A stretch of DNA of 6,172 nucleotides from J061 sp003695725 [NCBI: Candidatus Schekmanbacteria bacterium] (lineage in GTDB: Bacteria; Schekmanbacteria; GWA2-38-11). The notes under the pieces are model-generated. The model saw only the letters and a program-made list of their open reading frames with translations. It was not told the DNA's origin and searched no databases. Position numbers and translations under genes: made by a program. The stretch is from positions 1 to 6,172 of the forward strand of contig RFHX01000050.1 of the NCBI GenBank assembly GCA_003695725.1, read 5' to 3'. Below are positions 1-6,033 of the stretch, one piece after another (the stretch's first letter is position 1; each line of letters opens with the position of its first letter).

Positions 1-78
1 ATAATATATTTATTGAGTTTCACAATTTTTAATCTCTATGTGACTTATGAAATTCTTGATTCGGAAAAATGGAGATGA
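1..78 (+). CDS. ABC-2 type transporter permease, C-terminal end only (partial)
   Basis: Frame 1 is open from the left edge to a TGA at 76-78 and encodes 25 residues: a hydrophobic stretch followed by the ending YEILDSEKWR. ABC-2 permeases of the GldF-like, gliding-associated type commonly end in a last transmembrane helix followed by a short Leu-Glu-x-x-Lys/Arg-Trp-Arg tail, and this matches. The stop overlaps the ATG at 75 of the next gene (ATGA), the usual arrangement for permease followed by GldG-like protein. The product would be the membrane channel subunit of the transporter. The rest of the gene lies outside the window, so identity rests on the tail pattern plus context. Confidence 0.7.
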   Translation: MIYLLSFTIFNLYVTYEILDSEKWR

Positions 79-1619
79 ATAATAAAAGGAATATACAAAA
101 CTTTCTTATAGCCCTTGGGATAATTATATCCACAGTATCATTTTTATGGGAATACTTTTTTCCTGTTGTAATTCTTTATCGCAATATTGCTTATGTTGTA
201 GGGCTTCTGATTTCCCTTTCAGGCGCCATAATGTTTGTTGTGCAGTTGAAGAGAAAGAGGCAGACTCTTCAAAAAATCGGCAAAGGGACAGTTTCTTTGT
301 TTTCTATAATAGTAACTGCCGTAATTCTTATAATAATCAATCTCTTGAGCTATGGAAATGGTATAAGAATTGACCTTACACGGACTGGAAAATATTCCCT
401 TTCAGAAGAGACATTGAAGGTTATATCTTCACTTCAGGAGGATGTAAAATTTATAGGTTTTTTTCAGGAAGGCTCGGAAGCTATTATCCCTTTTCGGGAC
501 TTAATGGATGAGTATAAATTTAGGTCAAAGAAGATAGATTATGAGATAGTTGACCCTGATAAAAATCCTGCCTTGGCAAAAAAATATGATGTGCGTGCAT
601 ATAATACTATTGTTGTAGATAATGGGAAAAATGTTAGGAAAATCAATTTGATATCAGAGTCGGCATTCACAAATGCACTGATTCAGGTTAAAACTACCAA
701 GCGAAAACTTATATGCTTTTTAACAGGACATGGTGAGAAAAACATTTTATCTTCAGACAGCGACAAGAACGGCTATTCACTGATAAAAAAAACTCTTGAG
801 GGGAAAGGATATGATGTAAAAAATTTAGATCTCTTTAATGAAAAATCAATTCCTGAGAACTGTTCCCTTATAATAATAGCAGGCCCTGTTAAAGATTTCG
901 TCCAAGAAGAGATTGACCAGTTGACAAAATATGTCGAATCAGGAGGGAGTTTGGCTTTACTGCTTGACCCCGGCTATTCAGGAAAATTAATTGACTTTGC
1001 AAGAAGTAAAAATATCATTTTTTCAGCAAATGTAGTTGCAAATCCTCCAACAGGAATTTTTGGGAATGACCCTCTTGTTACCATTATAAAAAATTATGGC
1101 AGACATCCTGCTGTTGCGGGATTTCAGGTTTATTCAGTTTTTCCTATTGCGCAGGCAATTGGTTATGATGAAAAAAGAGCTGCAAAAAGTAGAATTAAGG
1201 CTACCTTTGAAAGAATTTTCATAACAGATAGTAGAAGCTGGATTGAAAAAGATGGCAAAAGACCGTATCAATATAATCCACCAATTGACAAAGGAGGTCC
1301 GGTAGCGATTGGAGGTATATTTTCTGAGATAAAGACAGAAGATGAAAAAGCTGCAAATATTCTTGCTATAGGTGATTCGGATTTTATAAGTAATGCTTAT
1401 TTAGGTATTTCAGGTAATTCCGATGTTTTTGTGAATTGTATTAGATGGATTACTGACCAGGAGGATATGATTGTTATTCCCAGAAAACCCAGAGAATTTA
1501 GCTCTGTTAATATAACTCGCTCGGAAGGTAATATGCTTTTCATATCATCTGTAATTACTTTTCCGGGTATAATTTTGTTAGTAGGAGCATTTATCTTTCT
1601 AAAGAGAAGAAAATTATGA
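75..1619 (+). CDS. GldG-like ABC transporter auxiliary protein (ABC_transp_aux family)
   Basis: This is the auxiliary subunit of an ABC transporter of the gliding-motility-associated type; its substrate is unknown. Numbering is from the ATG at 69. Three N-terminal membrane helices lie at about 11-30, 36-60 and 74-97. They are followed by the family hallmark IDLTRTGKYSLSEETLKVI (101-119), a long extracytoplasmic domain with LTGHGEKN (218-225), a GDSDFISNAYL...GN segment (435-450) leading into an IRWITDQE motif, and a C-terminal helix (about 489-511) ending in KRRKL. About 515 residues is normal for the family. I prefer the ATG at 75 over the ATG at 69: it makes an ATGA overlap with the upstream stop, and the GGA at 63-65 is 9 bases from it but only 3 from the ATG at 69. 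The stop overlaps the next start. The family assignment is firm; a role in gliding is not implied, since homologs occur in many non-gliding bacteria. Confidence 0.9.
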   Translation: MNNKRNIQNFLIALGIIISTVSFLWEYFFPVVILYRNIAYVVGLLISLSGAIMFVVQLKRKRQTLQKIGKGTVSLFSIIVTAVILIIINLLSYGNGIRIDLTRTGKYSLSEETLKVISSLQEDVKFIGFFQEGSEAIIPFRDLMDEYKFRSKKIDYEIVDPDKNPALAKKYDVRAYNTIVVDNGKNVRKINLISESAFTNALIQVKTTKRKLICFLTGHGEKNILSSDSDKNGYSLIKKTLEGKGYDVKNLDLFNEKSIPENCSLIIIAGPVKDFVQEEIDQLTKYVESGGSLALLLDPGYSGKLIDFARSKNIIFSANVVANPPTGIFGNDPLVTIIKNYGRHPAVAGFQVYSVFPIAQAIGYDEKRAAKSRIKATFERIFITDSRSWIEKDGKRPYQYNPPIDKGGPVAIGGIFSEIKTEDEKAANILAIGDSDFISNAYLGISGNSDVFVNCIRWITDQEDMIVIPRKPREFSSVNITRSEGNMLFISSVITFPGIILLVGAFIFLKRRKL

Positions 1620-3019
1620 GTAAACTTTCAAAAGCTGTTTTATTATTGGTAATTCTATGCATTCTATCAGTAGTCTATTATTATGACACTATAAAGAAGA
1701 AATTGATTGAGAGAGAAAGAGAGGAGTCTGAATATGTATTTAACTTTAATCCGGAAAAAGTTACAGCTCTTGAATTGAACAATAACGGTAAGATTACATA
1801 TGTAAAAAAGGATAAAAATGGCATTTGGCAAATGGTCAAACCCTATGAAGATTCGGGTGATAGTGAAGTCATAGAAAGAATGCTTAAAAGAATTAGAGAG
1901 ATCAAAAGTTTCAAGGAAATATCTCCTGCAACTGATGACCTATCACCTTACGGACTTGATAATCCAACAGCATCTTTTAAAATCTATGAAAATGGAAGTG
2001 ATGAGCCCACTATTTCAGCACGGATTGGCTTGGATAGTATAGTTACTAGCGCTGTTTATGTAAAAATTGAAGATGACCCGGTAATTCACTATGTAACAAA
2101 TAGATTGAAGACTGCTGTCAAAAGGCGCCCCTATGAGCTTAGAAATAAAAAATTGATAACCATACCTCCAAGGGACATAAATGAGATTGAAATACATAGA
2201 AACTCGAAGAAGTTTGTCCTGAAAAAAACGCAATCAGGATGGAGAATGACCTATCCTCATCAAGGGCTCTCTACAGAAGCAATAGCTTTGCATAATATCA
2301 GTTTGGTAAATTCAATAGTTATAAAGAGGTTTGTAAGAGATGTGATAGATGAAGAAGATTTAAAGAAATGTGGACTTTTGCATCCTCTTTTCGTCTTTAA
2401 AGCTGTTGGGGCCAAGAACAAAGTCTATGAAATAAAATTAGGGAAAATAACGGGCGATAGAGGAATGTATTTGATTTCTAATATGCGAGATGGAATCTAC
2501 TATTGTGAACGGGATATTTTAGATCAGCTGCCTGATGAAGAAATTGATTTGCGCCAAAGAAGAATTTTTCCTGTTTATATTCATGATATGGCAAAGGCAG
2601 TATTGAAAAATAAAAGAGGTGAAATTACTTTTGCAACAGATGAAAAAAGATTGTGGTGGGGATATGTAAATGGTAAAAAATATCCTTTGAATCCTTTCAA
2701 TGTACAGCGGCTTTTTGCTGTTGCGACAGGTGTGAATGCAGAAAAATTTGTAAATGATCCTGCTCCAGACCTTTCAAAATATGGACTCAATCCTCCTCAG
2801 GGGTCATTTACAGCCTATGACAGAGATGGGAATAAATTAGGTAGCTTCCTTATTGGAAAACTCAATAAAGCAGGCATTAAAGCATATTGTATGAATGAGG
2901 AATATAAGGAAATTGCAATAATAGATATGGTTTTTGTTAGAGACTGGCTTGGAAGAGAGCCAGATTTTTTTATATCGAAAACTGAAAATGGAGAAAAAAA
3001 TGAACGACAAAAAAAATGA
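1616..3019 (+). CDS. DUF4340 domain protein, three-module, membrane-anchored
   Basis: This 467-residue protein has one N-terminal membrane helix (about 5-23) and a short charged linker (IEREREESE), then a large soluble domain predicted to lie outside the cytoplasmic membrane. The soluble part is a threefold repeat of one module. Each module has a Trp-containing strand (GIWQMVKPY 69-77, SGWRMTYPH 207-215, RLWWGYVNGKKYP 345-357), then a YGLxxP-type motif (YGLDNP 112-117, CGLLHP 252-257, YGLNPP 389-394), then an Ile/Leu-Gly strand (ARIGLD, IKLGK, FLIGK). This is the DUF4340 pattern. Genes of this family often follow permease and GldG-like genes, as here, where the ATG overlaps the preceding TGA by four bases. 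The molecular function is unknown; a substrate-binding or assembly role in the transporter is inference. Confidence 0.88.
   Translation: MSKLSKAVLLLVILCILSVVYYYDTIKKKLIEREREESEYVFNFNPEKVTALELNNNGKITYVKKDKNGIWQMVKPYEDSGDSEVIERMLKRIREIKSFKEISPATDDLSPYGLDNPTASFKIYENGSDEPTISARIGLDSIVTSAVYVKIEDDPVIHYVTNRLKTAVKRRPYELRNKKLITIPPRDINEIEIHRNSKKFVLKKTQSGWRMTYPHQGLSTEAIALHNISLVNSIVIKRFVRDVIDEEDLKKCGLLHPLFVFKAVGAKNKVYEIKLGKITGDRGMYLISNMRDGIYYCERDILDQLPDEEIDLRQRRIFPVYIHDMAKAVLKNKRGEITFATDEKRLWWGYVNGKKYPLNPFNVQRLFAVATGVNAEKFVNDPAPDLSKYGLNPPQGSFTAYDRDGNKLGSFLIGKLNKAGIKAYCMNEEYKEIAIIDMVFVRDWLGREPDFFISKTENGEKNERQKK
2990..2993 (+). promoter_or_regulatory. Ribosome binding site of the DUF1844 gene, inside the DUF4340 gene
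   Basis: GGAG followed by a run of adenines and then the ATG at 3000. It decides the start of the DUF1844 protein against the longer frame beginning at 2934, and it lies within the last ten codons of the upstream gene. Confidence 0.75.
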
Positions 3020-3422
3020 AAAGGGACCATCTTTTGTATTTAGGGATAAAAGGTCATTTTTAAAAGCTGACGATGAATTGAAAAAGGATGAAGAAAAAAA
3101 GAGCAAAGTTTCTGAGGAAGAAAGAAGGAGATTTGAGAGCGCAACTGCTGAAGGAAATATTCCGGAAGTAAATTTTTCAATGCATGTAATAACGCTTTAT
3201 CAACAAGCCTGCTTTTATCTTGGAATAAAGATGCCGCATCCTGATGCACCCGAACCGCAAGTCAATCTTCAAGTTGCTGATATAAATATAAAAACACTAA
3301 ATATGTTGAAAGAGAAGACGGCTAACAACCTTACAAAGGAAGAGGAAGACCTCCTCAATGAAGCTATTTATGACCTCAAAATGAAGTATGTTGCAAAAGC
3401 AAAAGAACTTTCTTCTTCTTAA
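3000..3422 (+). CDS. DUF1844 domain protein
   Basis: A 140-residue soluble protein. The first 55 residues are highly charged and rich in Lys and Glu, probably flexible or coiled. The DUF1844 domain covers about 58-137, with NFSMHVITLYQQACFYLGI (58-76), then VNLQVADINIKTLNMLKEKT (88-107), NNLTKEEEDLL and a C-terminal helix. The open frame extends back to an ATG at 2934, but I choose the ATG at 3000. It has GGAG at 2990-2993 with a 6-base spacer, whereas the residues from 2934 look like out-of-frame DUF4340 sequence with no family similarity. This gives a 20-base overlap with the preceding gene and probable translational coupling. DUF1844 has no established function; the family is small, cytoplasmic and found mainly in deltaproteobacteria-like groups and related phyla. 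Confidence 0.87.
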   Translation: MNDKKNEKGPSFVFRDKRSFLKADDELKKDEEKKSKVSEEERRRFESATAEGNIPEVNFSMHVITLYQQACFYLGIKMPHPDAPEPQVNLQVADINIKTLNMLKEKTANNLTKEEEDLLNEAIYDLKMKYVAKAKELSSS

Positions 3423-3440
3423 TTTCCTGACAAAACATCG

Positions 3441-4097
3441 ATGAGTAAAATTAAATTTTACTTGAATTACTGGCTTGTTTATTTCCCAATGACCGTCATT
3501 ACTTTTTTTTGCTTCCATATACTTAATCGGGTAAAAGTGTTTGGTAAGACAAATGTTCCAAAAAAAGGCGGATTGTTGATAATGGCAAATCATATTTCTG
3601 CTTTGGATTCTTGGTTGGTTGGTCATATTTTCTTCCCAAGAAGAATTTTTTTCCCTGCAAAAGCAGAACTTTTCAAGGGCGCAGTTGCCAGAGTTTTCTT
3701 TAACCTAATGGGCGCTTTTCCTGTTGTGAGAGGAAGATATAATGAACGAGTTATGAGAAGGATAGCTGAAATTTCTCAAAAAGGAACAATTTTAATGCAT
3801 CCTGAAGGAACTCGTTCACCTGATGGAAGGGTTGGTAAAGGAATGCGCGGAATAGGGAAAATAATATATGAATCAAAAGTGCCTGTCCTTCCAGTTTATC
3901 ACATAGGTATTCAGCATTTCCTTCCAAAAGGTGCTATTTTCCCCCGTTTTTTTAAGAAGATGGAGATAATTATCGGTAAGCCTATGAATTTTGAAGAAGA
4001 GAGAAAGAAAGAAGCTTCGAAAGAACTCTATGCCGAGATTTCAAATAAACTAATGGACAATATCCGCCAACTGGCAGAAAATAGGGGAGCATTATAA
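3441..4097 (+). CDS. plsC: 1-acyl-sn-glycerol-3-phosphate acyltransferase (PlsC family)
   Basis: This enzyme transfers a fatty acyl group to lysophosphatidic acid at the cytoplasmic membrane to make phosphatidic acid, the second acylation in phospholipid synthesis. All four family blocks are visible: the catalytic H(x4)D as NHISALD (His51, Asp56), block II around PAKAELFK (72-79) and GAFPVVRG (91-98), block III HPEGTRSPDG (120-129) with the phosphate-binding Glu and Arg, and block IV VPVLPVYHIG (147-156). A hydrophobic segment at about 9-28 would anchor it. At 218 residues it is normal in length. It starts 18 bases after the DUF1844 stop; no Shine-Dalgarno is evident before the ATG, so reinitiation from the upstream gene is plausible. 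The lysophospholipid acyltransferase superfamily has several substrates, so other acyl acceptors cannot be excluded. Confidence 0.9.
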   Translation: MSKIKFYLNYWLVYFPMTVITFFCFHILNRVKVFGKTNVPKKGGLLIMANHISALDSWLVGHIFFPRRIFFPAKAELFKGAVARVFFNLMGAFPVVRGRYNERVMRRIAEISQKGTILMHPEGTRSPDGRVGKGMRGIGKIIYESKVPVLPVYHIGIQHFLPKGAIFPRFFKKMEIIIGKPMNFEEERKKEASKELYAEISNKLMDNIRQLAENRGAL

Positions 4098-4106
4098 TAA
4101 ACTCTT

Positions 4107-4316
4107 TTAATTATCTGTTTCTTTTTTTGATTCTATTTTCGATCCGGCAACTTTTACTATCAGCCAACCTGTAAAAAACCAAAAAACTCCAATGATAAGA
4201 GCAGTCATTGGCTCTGCTACAGATCCGCTTTTACCGAATAAAAGCAGGGCAATTGCAGTGAATATAATTCCAAAGAATTCAAAAGCCCTGCCAATTGAAT
4301 AGAAGATCTTTGCCAT
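4107..4316 (-). CDS. Small two-helix membrane protein, unknown function
   Basis: A 69-residue protein with two hydrophobic segments, about 12-28 (ending ALLLF) and 38-57 (with GVFWFFTGWLIV), separated by a short polar loop and followed by a charged tail (ESKKETDN). The N-terminal SIGRAFEFFGIIFTAIALLLF pattern resembles short conserved hypothetical membrane proteins seen in many bacteria, which supports a real gene over a chance frame. It begins 33 bases after the calcium-loop repeat gene on the same strand, so it may be cotranscribed with it. No alternative start exists in frame between that stop and this ATG, and no clear Shine-Dalgarno is seen. Its stop lies 9 bases from the convergent plsC stop. 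No function can be assigned. Confidence 0.65.
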   Translation of the reverse strand: MAKIFYSIGRAFEFFGIIFTAIALLLFGKSGSVAEPMTALIIGVFWFFTGWLIVKVAGSKIESKKETDN

Positions 4317-4349
4317 TACTATAGGTGATAATAATTGGTGTGCCGGCTT

Positions 4350-5315
4350 TTAGTAATAAGATGTGACATCAGGTGTGCCGTCACCGTTGCTGTCTTTTTC
4401 CATCTTTACTATTTTATCGTTTTCTACATATTGCCAAAGGTCTATATTTCCGTCTTTATCTTCATCGATAAGGATTCGCGTTAGCTTCCCATTCTGAAAT
4501 TCTTGCCATGTATCAATCTTGCCATCAAAGTCTTTATCTATTTCCTTCTTGACAAGTTCGCCGTTTCTAAAAAATTCATAGAGATTTTTAACTCCATTTT
4601 TCTTTTCAGAAATGATTCTCTTCGCTATTTTGCCGTTGGAGTAATATTCCCAGATATCTATACGACCATCAAAATTTATATCCGCATTTTTAGAAACAAG
4701 GTTTCCGTCTTTGTAAGAAAAGAATATATCGAACTTTCCATCCTTGTTTTTGTCAATTTCAAGCTTTTCTACTTTGTTGTCAGTCCCATAGGTTTCTTTT
4801 TTGTCTATGGTACCATTTTCATCAGTATCATAATCAATCGATGTTATTTTTTTGTTTGCATAGTATCTGAAGGTGTCCATCTTCCCGTTCCCATTGCTGT
4901 CAACTTCATCGCTTGTAACTTCATTGTTGCCTGTTACATGTTGGATAAGATCAATTTTTCCATCTTTATTCGTATCGGCTTCTACCCTTTCAGGTTTCCC
5001 ATTTTTAAGATGGTATGTAATATCTGGTTTCCCATCTTTGTTTGTATCTACTTCAACTTTGTAAATCTCTTTTTCATTTTTCAGATATTTCCAAATGTCA
5101 GGCTTCCCGTCGAGATTTTTATCCTGAGAAAACATAACTCTCTTGCCATATTCATAGTAATCCCACATATCAGTCTTACCATCTTTATTCAAATCAGCTT
5201 TTCTGATTTCTTTTGGTTTAGGTTTAGTAGCGGCATCTGCTGGAATAATAGACGGTAAAAACAAAACCAAAGATAAAGCTATCAGACTTGCAAAAAATCT
5301 TTTTCTCTTTTCCAA
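4350..5315 (-). CDS. Secreted protein of twelve calcium-loop (DxNxDGxxD) repeats
   Basis: With translation from the TTG at 5315, the protein is 321 residues. It has a Sec signal peptide (EKRKR, then FFASLIALSLVLFL, then a likely cleavage after PADA near residue 28), a short KPKPK linker, and twelve repeats of 24-25 residues to the C-terminus. Each repeat starts with a DxNxDGxxD loop, as in dockerin or thrombospondin type 3 calcium sites, and continues with an aromatic strand and a turn of the form IWxYxxNGKIxKxE. Loops begin near residues 41, 65, 90, 114, 139, 163, 188, 212, 260, 284 and 308; the unit near 237 is degenerate. Calcium binding and an elongated, exported structure follow from the loop pattern; ligand or partner is unknown. 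The strand and NGK turn also recall YwqK-like/MORN-like repeats. There is no cysteine lipobox, so it is probably periplasmic or released. Confidence 0.85.
   Translation of the reverse strand: MEKRKRFFASLIALSLVLFLPSIIPADAATKPKPKEIRKADLNKDGKTDMWDYYEYGKRVMFSQDKNLDGKPDIWKYLKNEKEIYKVEVDTNKDGKPDITYHLKNGKPERVEADTNKDGKIDLIQHVTGNNEVTSDEVDSNGNGKMDTFRYYANKKITSIDYDTDENGTIDKKETYGTDNKVEKLEIDKNKDGKFDIFFSYKDGNLVSKNADINFDGRIDIWEYYSNGKIAKRIISEKKNGVKNLYEFFRNGELVKKEIDKDFDGKIDTWQEFQNGKLTRILIDEDKDGNIDLWQYVENDKIVKMEKDSNGDGTPDVTSYY
4353..5195 (-). repeat. Twelve tandem 72-75 base coding repeats (24-25 residues each)
   Basis: The repeat array inside the secreted protein gene. Spacing between successive loop aspartates runs 24, 25, 24, 25, 24, 25, 24 residues for the first eight units, then is slightly irregular around the degenerate ninth unit. 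Neighbouring units also share DNA words, for example forms of CCATCTTTGTTTGTATC on the + strand, which points to growth by internal duplication. Confidence 0.8.
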
Positions 5316-5322
5316 TTTTAAA

Positions 5323-5329
5323 CCCTCTT
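5323..5329 (-). promoter_or_regulatory. Ribosome binding site deciding the TTG start at 5315
   Basis: AAGAGGG on the - strand, 7 bases before the TTG at 5315-5313. That TTG opens directly into a classic signal peptide (EKRKRFF...), while the longer frame from the GTG at 5384 puts 23 unrelated residues in front of it. Confidence 0.75.
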
Positions 5330-5337
5330 TTTTAAGT

Positions 5338-5365
5338 GTTGCTATCCAACCGGACTCAAATGTCC
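5338..5365 (-). other. Two small stem-loops in the leader of the repeat gene
   Basis: Near the predicted transcript start, GGAC-6-GTCC (5365-5352) is followed by GTTG-5-CAAC (5350-5338), both four-base-pair stems. They lie between the predicted transcription start and the ribosome binding site. They may stabilise the 5' end of the message. They match no riboswitch class that I recognise, and stems this short can arise by chance. Confidence 0.25.
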
Positions 5366-5369
5366 CGAT

Positions 5370-5398
5370 ATTTAACCAATCCACATCTTTAATGTCAA
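5370..5398 (-). promoter_or_regulatory. Sigma-70 type promoter of the calcium-loop repeat gene
   Basis: On the - strand a perfect TTGACA (5398-5393) is followed after 17 bases by TTAAAT (5375-5370), four of six matches to the -10 consensus. Transcription would start near 5363-5364, giving a leader of about 48 bases to the TTG at 5315. The GTG at 5384 would then lie upstream of the transcript, which excludes it as the start. The A+T-rich tracts just upstream (5400-5465) could act as an UP element. Confidence 0.6.
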
Positions 5399-5469
5399 GT
5401 GTTAAATCACGATAAATGTTTACAAATTCTTTACAAAAATTTCAAATTTTTTTTAAATTTTTTAATGCT
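5385..5469. other. A+T-rich intergenic spacer with a short palindrome
   Basis: This spacer separates the stop of the OB-fold-like gene from the promoter of the repeat gene. It is almost entirely A and T, with A/T tracts and a perfect 8-base-arm palindrome (AAAAATTT-C-AAATTTTT, 5435-5451). It has no G+C stem typical of an intrinsic terminator, so I do not call one. It could serve as an UP element or curved DNA for the downstream promoter. Confidence 0.35.
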
Positions 5470-6009
5470 CTAAAATGGGATGAATAGCTTGTACTTTTTT
5501 TTGCCGCTTCTATAGGGCACTTTCAATATGTTTTTTCTTTCTTCTTTCGGGTAGTGTGATTCATTTGAAATATCATCAAACTTATCGATATTCCATCCTC
5601 TTTCAATTTTTTCAACTTCTATAATAATATTGTCAATATTTTTAATTATTCCATAAATTGTTACTTTTTCATCTTTGATCAAATTTTTTAAAAGGTCTTT
5701 TTTTTTATTTTGCCTATTGACGACATATAATGCCTTTTCGAATAATTTTCCTTGGAAGAAGATATATTTTTCCTGCATGTAGCCTTTTGCCTCTGCTTCA
5801 ATTACTCGATCAGTGAGAATTGTGCTGAAAATTTCATGGAATCTTATAGGAATGCCCTTCACTTTTCTATATTCCTTGATTAAATCATTTGGCTTTAATG
5901 AGAGATAAGAGGAATAATTGGAATCTTCTGCTTCAATTTTAAAAGGTATCAATAAAAAAATTGAGATAATGATTACAAATATATATGTCTTTTCCCCTAT
6001 TCTTGTCAT
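5470..6009 (-). CDS. Secreted protein with OB-fold-like core, unknown function
   Basis: A 179-residue protein with a Sec signal peptide: MTRIGEK, a hydrophobic core at about 9-23, and likely cleavage after KIEA (residue 27). It has no lipobox cysteine. The mature part starts with a helix (LKPNDLIKEYRKVKG), then alternating strands. These include AEAKGYMQEKYIFFQGKLFE (72-91) and KVTIYGIIKNIDNIIIEVEKIERGW (115-139). A Gly-centred strand before VYG-type turns and a closing VEKIERGW strand are typical of small secreted OB-fold (tRNA_anti-like) proteins. The C-terminal 40 residues are polar and basic (RSGKKKYK). The ATG at 6009 is the first start after an in-frame TAG; its Shine-Dalgarno is weak. 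It precedes the repeat gene on the same strand, but that gene has its own promoter, so joint transcription is optional. The fold is inferred from pattern only. Confidence 0.7.
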   Translation of the reverse strand: MTRIGEKTYIFVIIISIFLLIPFKIEAEDSNYSSYLSLKPNDLIKEYRKVKGIPIRFHEIFSTILTDRVIEAEAKGYMQEKYIFFQGKLFEKALYVVNRQNKKKDLLKNLIKDEKVTIYGIIKNIDNIIIEVEKIERGWNIDKFDDISNESHYPKEERKNILKVPYRSGKKKYKLFIPF

Positions 6010-6033
6010 AATCTTTATAATCGTCTAATTTTT

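Noticed and set aside
146-373. A 75-codon + strand frame inside the GldG-like gene
   Set aside because: It is an out-of-frame shadow of the membrane-helix region, rich in Cys and Ser from codon composition.
2934-2999. Longer DUF1844 start at 2934
   Set aside because: The extra 22 residues are out-of-frame DUF4340 coding sequence, while the ATG at 3000 has a well-spaced GGAG.
2837-3106. Overlapping - strand frames at 2815-3249
   Set aside because: They are antisense to DUF4340 and DUF1844 coding sequence, Phe/Ser-rich shadows of A-rich coding DNA, without ribosome sites or recognisable motifs.
3297-3626. A 109-codon - strand frame
   Set aside because: It runs across the DUF1844/plsC junction antisense to two confident genes and shows no family features.
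4098-4106. Shared terminator between convergent genes
   Set aside because: There is no G+C stem; only A/T-rich sequence and a T-rich stretch inside the end of the small membrane protein gene.
4353-5195. Regular 72-75 base repeats resembling an array
   Set aside because: They are in-frame protein repeats with divergent sequence and no spacer/repeat division, so not a CRISPR.
4503-5258. A 251-codon open frame on the + strand
   Set aside because: It is antisense to the calcium-loop repeat gene and is open only because of the repeat composition; its translation is a low-complexity Phe/Ile-rich string with no family pattern.
5338-5365. Leader stem-loops as a riboswitch
   Set aside because: The leader is only about 48 bases with two four-pair stems and matches none of the conserved aptamer cores that I know.
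5316-5384. N-terminal extension of the repeat protein from the GTG at 5384
   Set aside because: The GTG lies between the -35 and -10 boxes of the promoter, upstream of the expected transcript start, and the extension places 23 residues before a textbook signal peptide.
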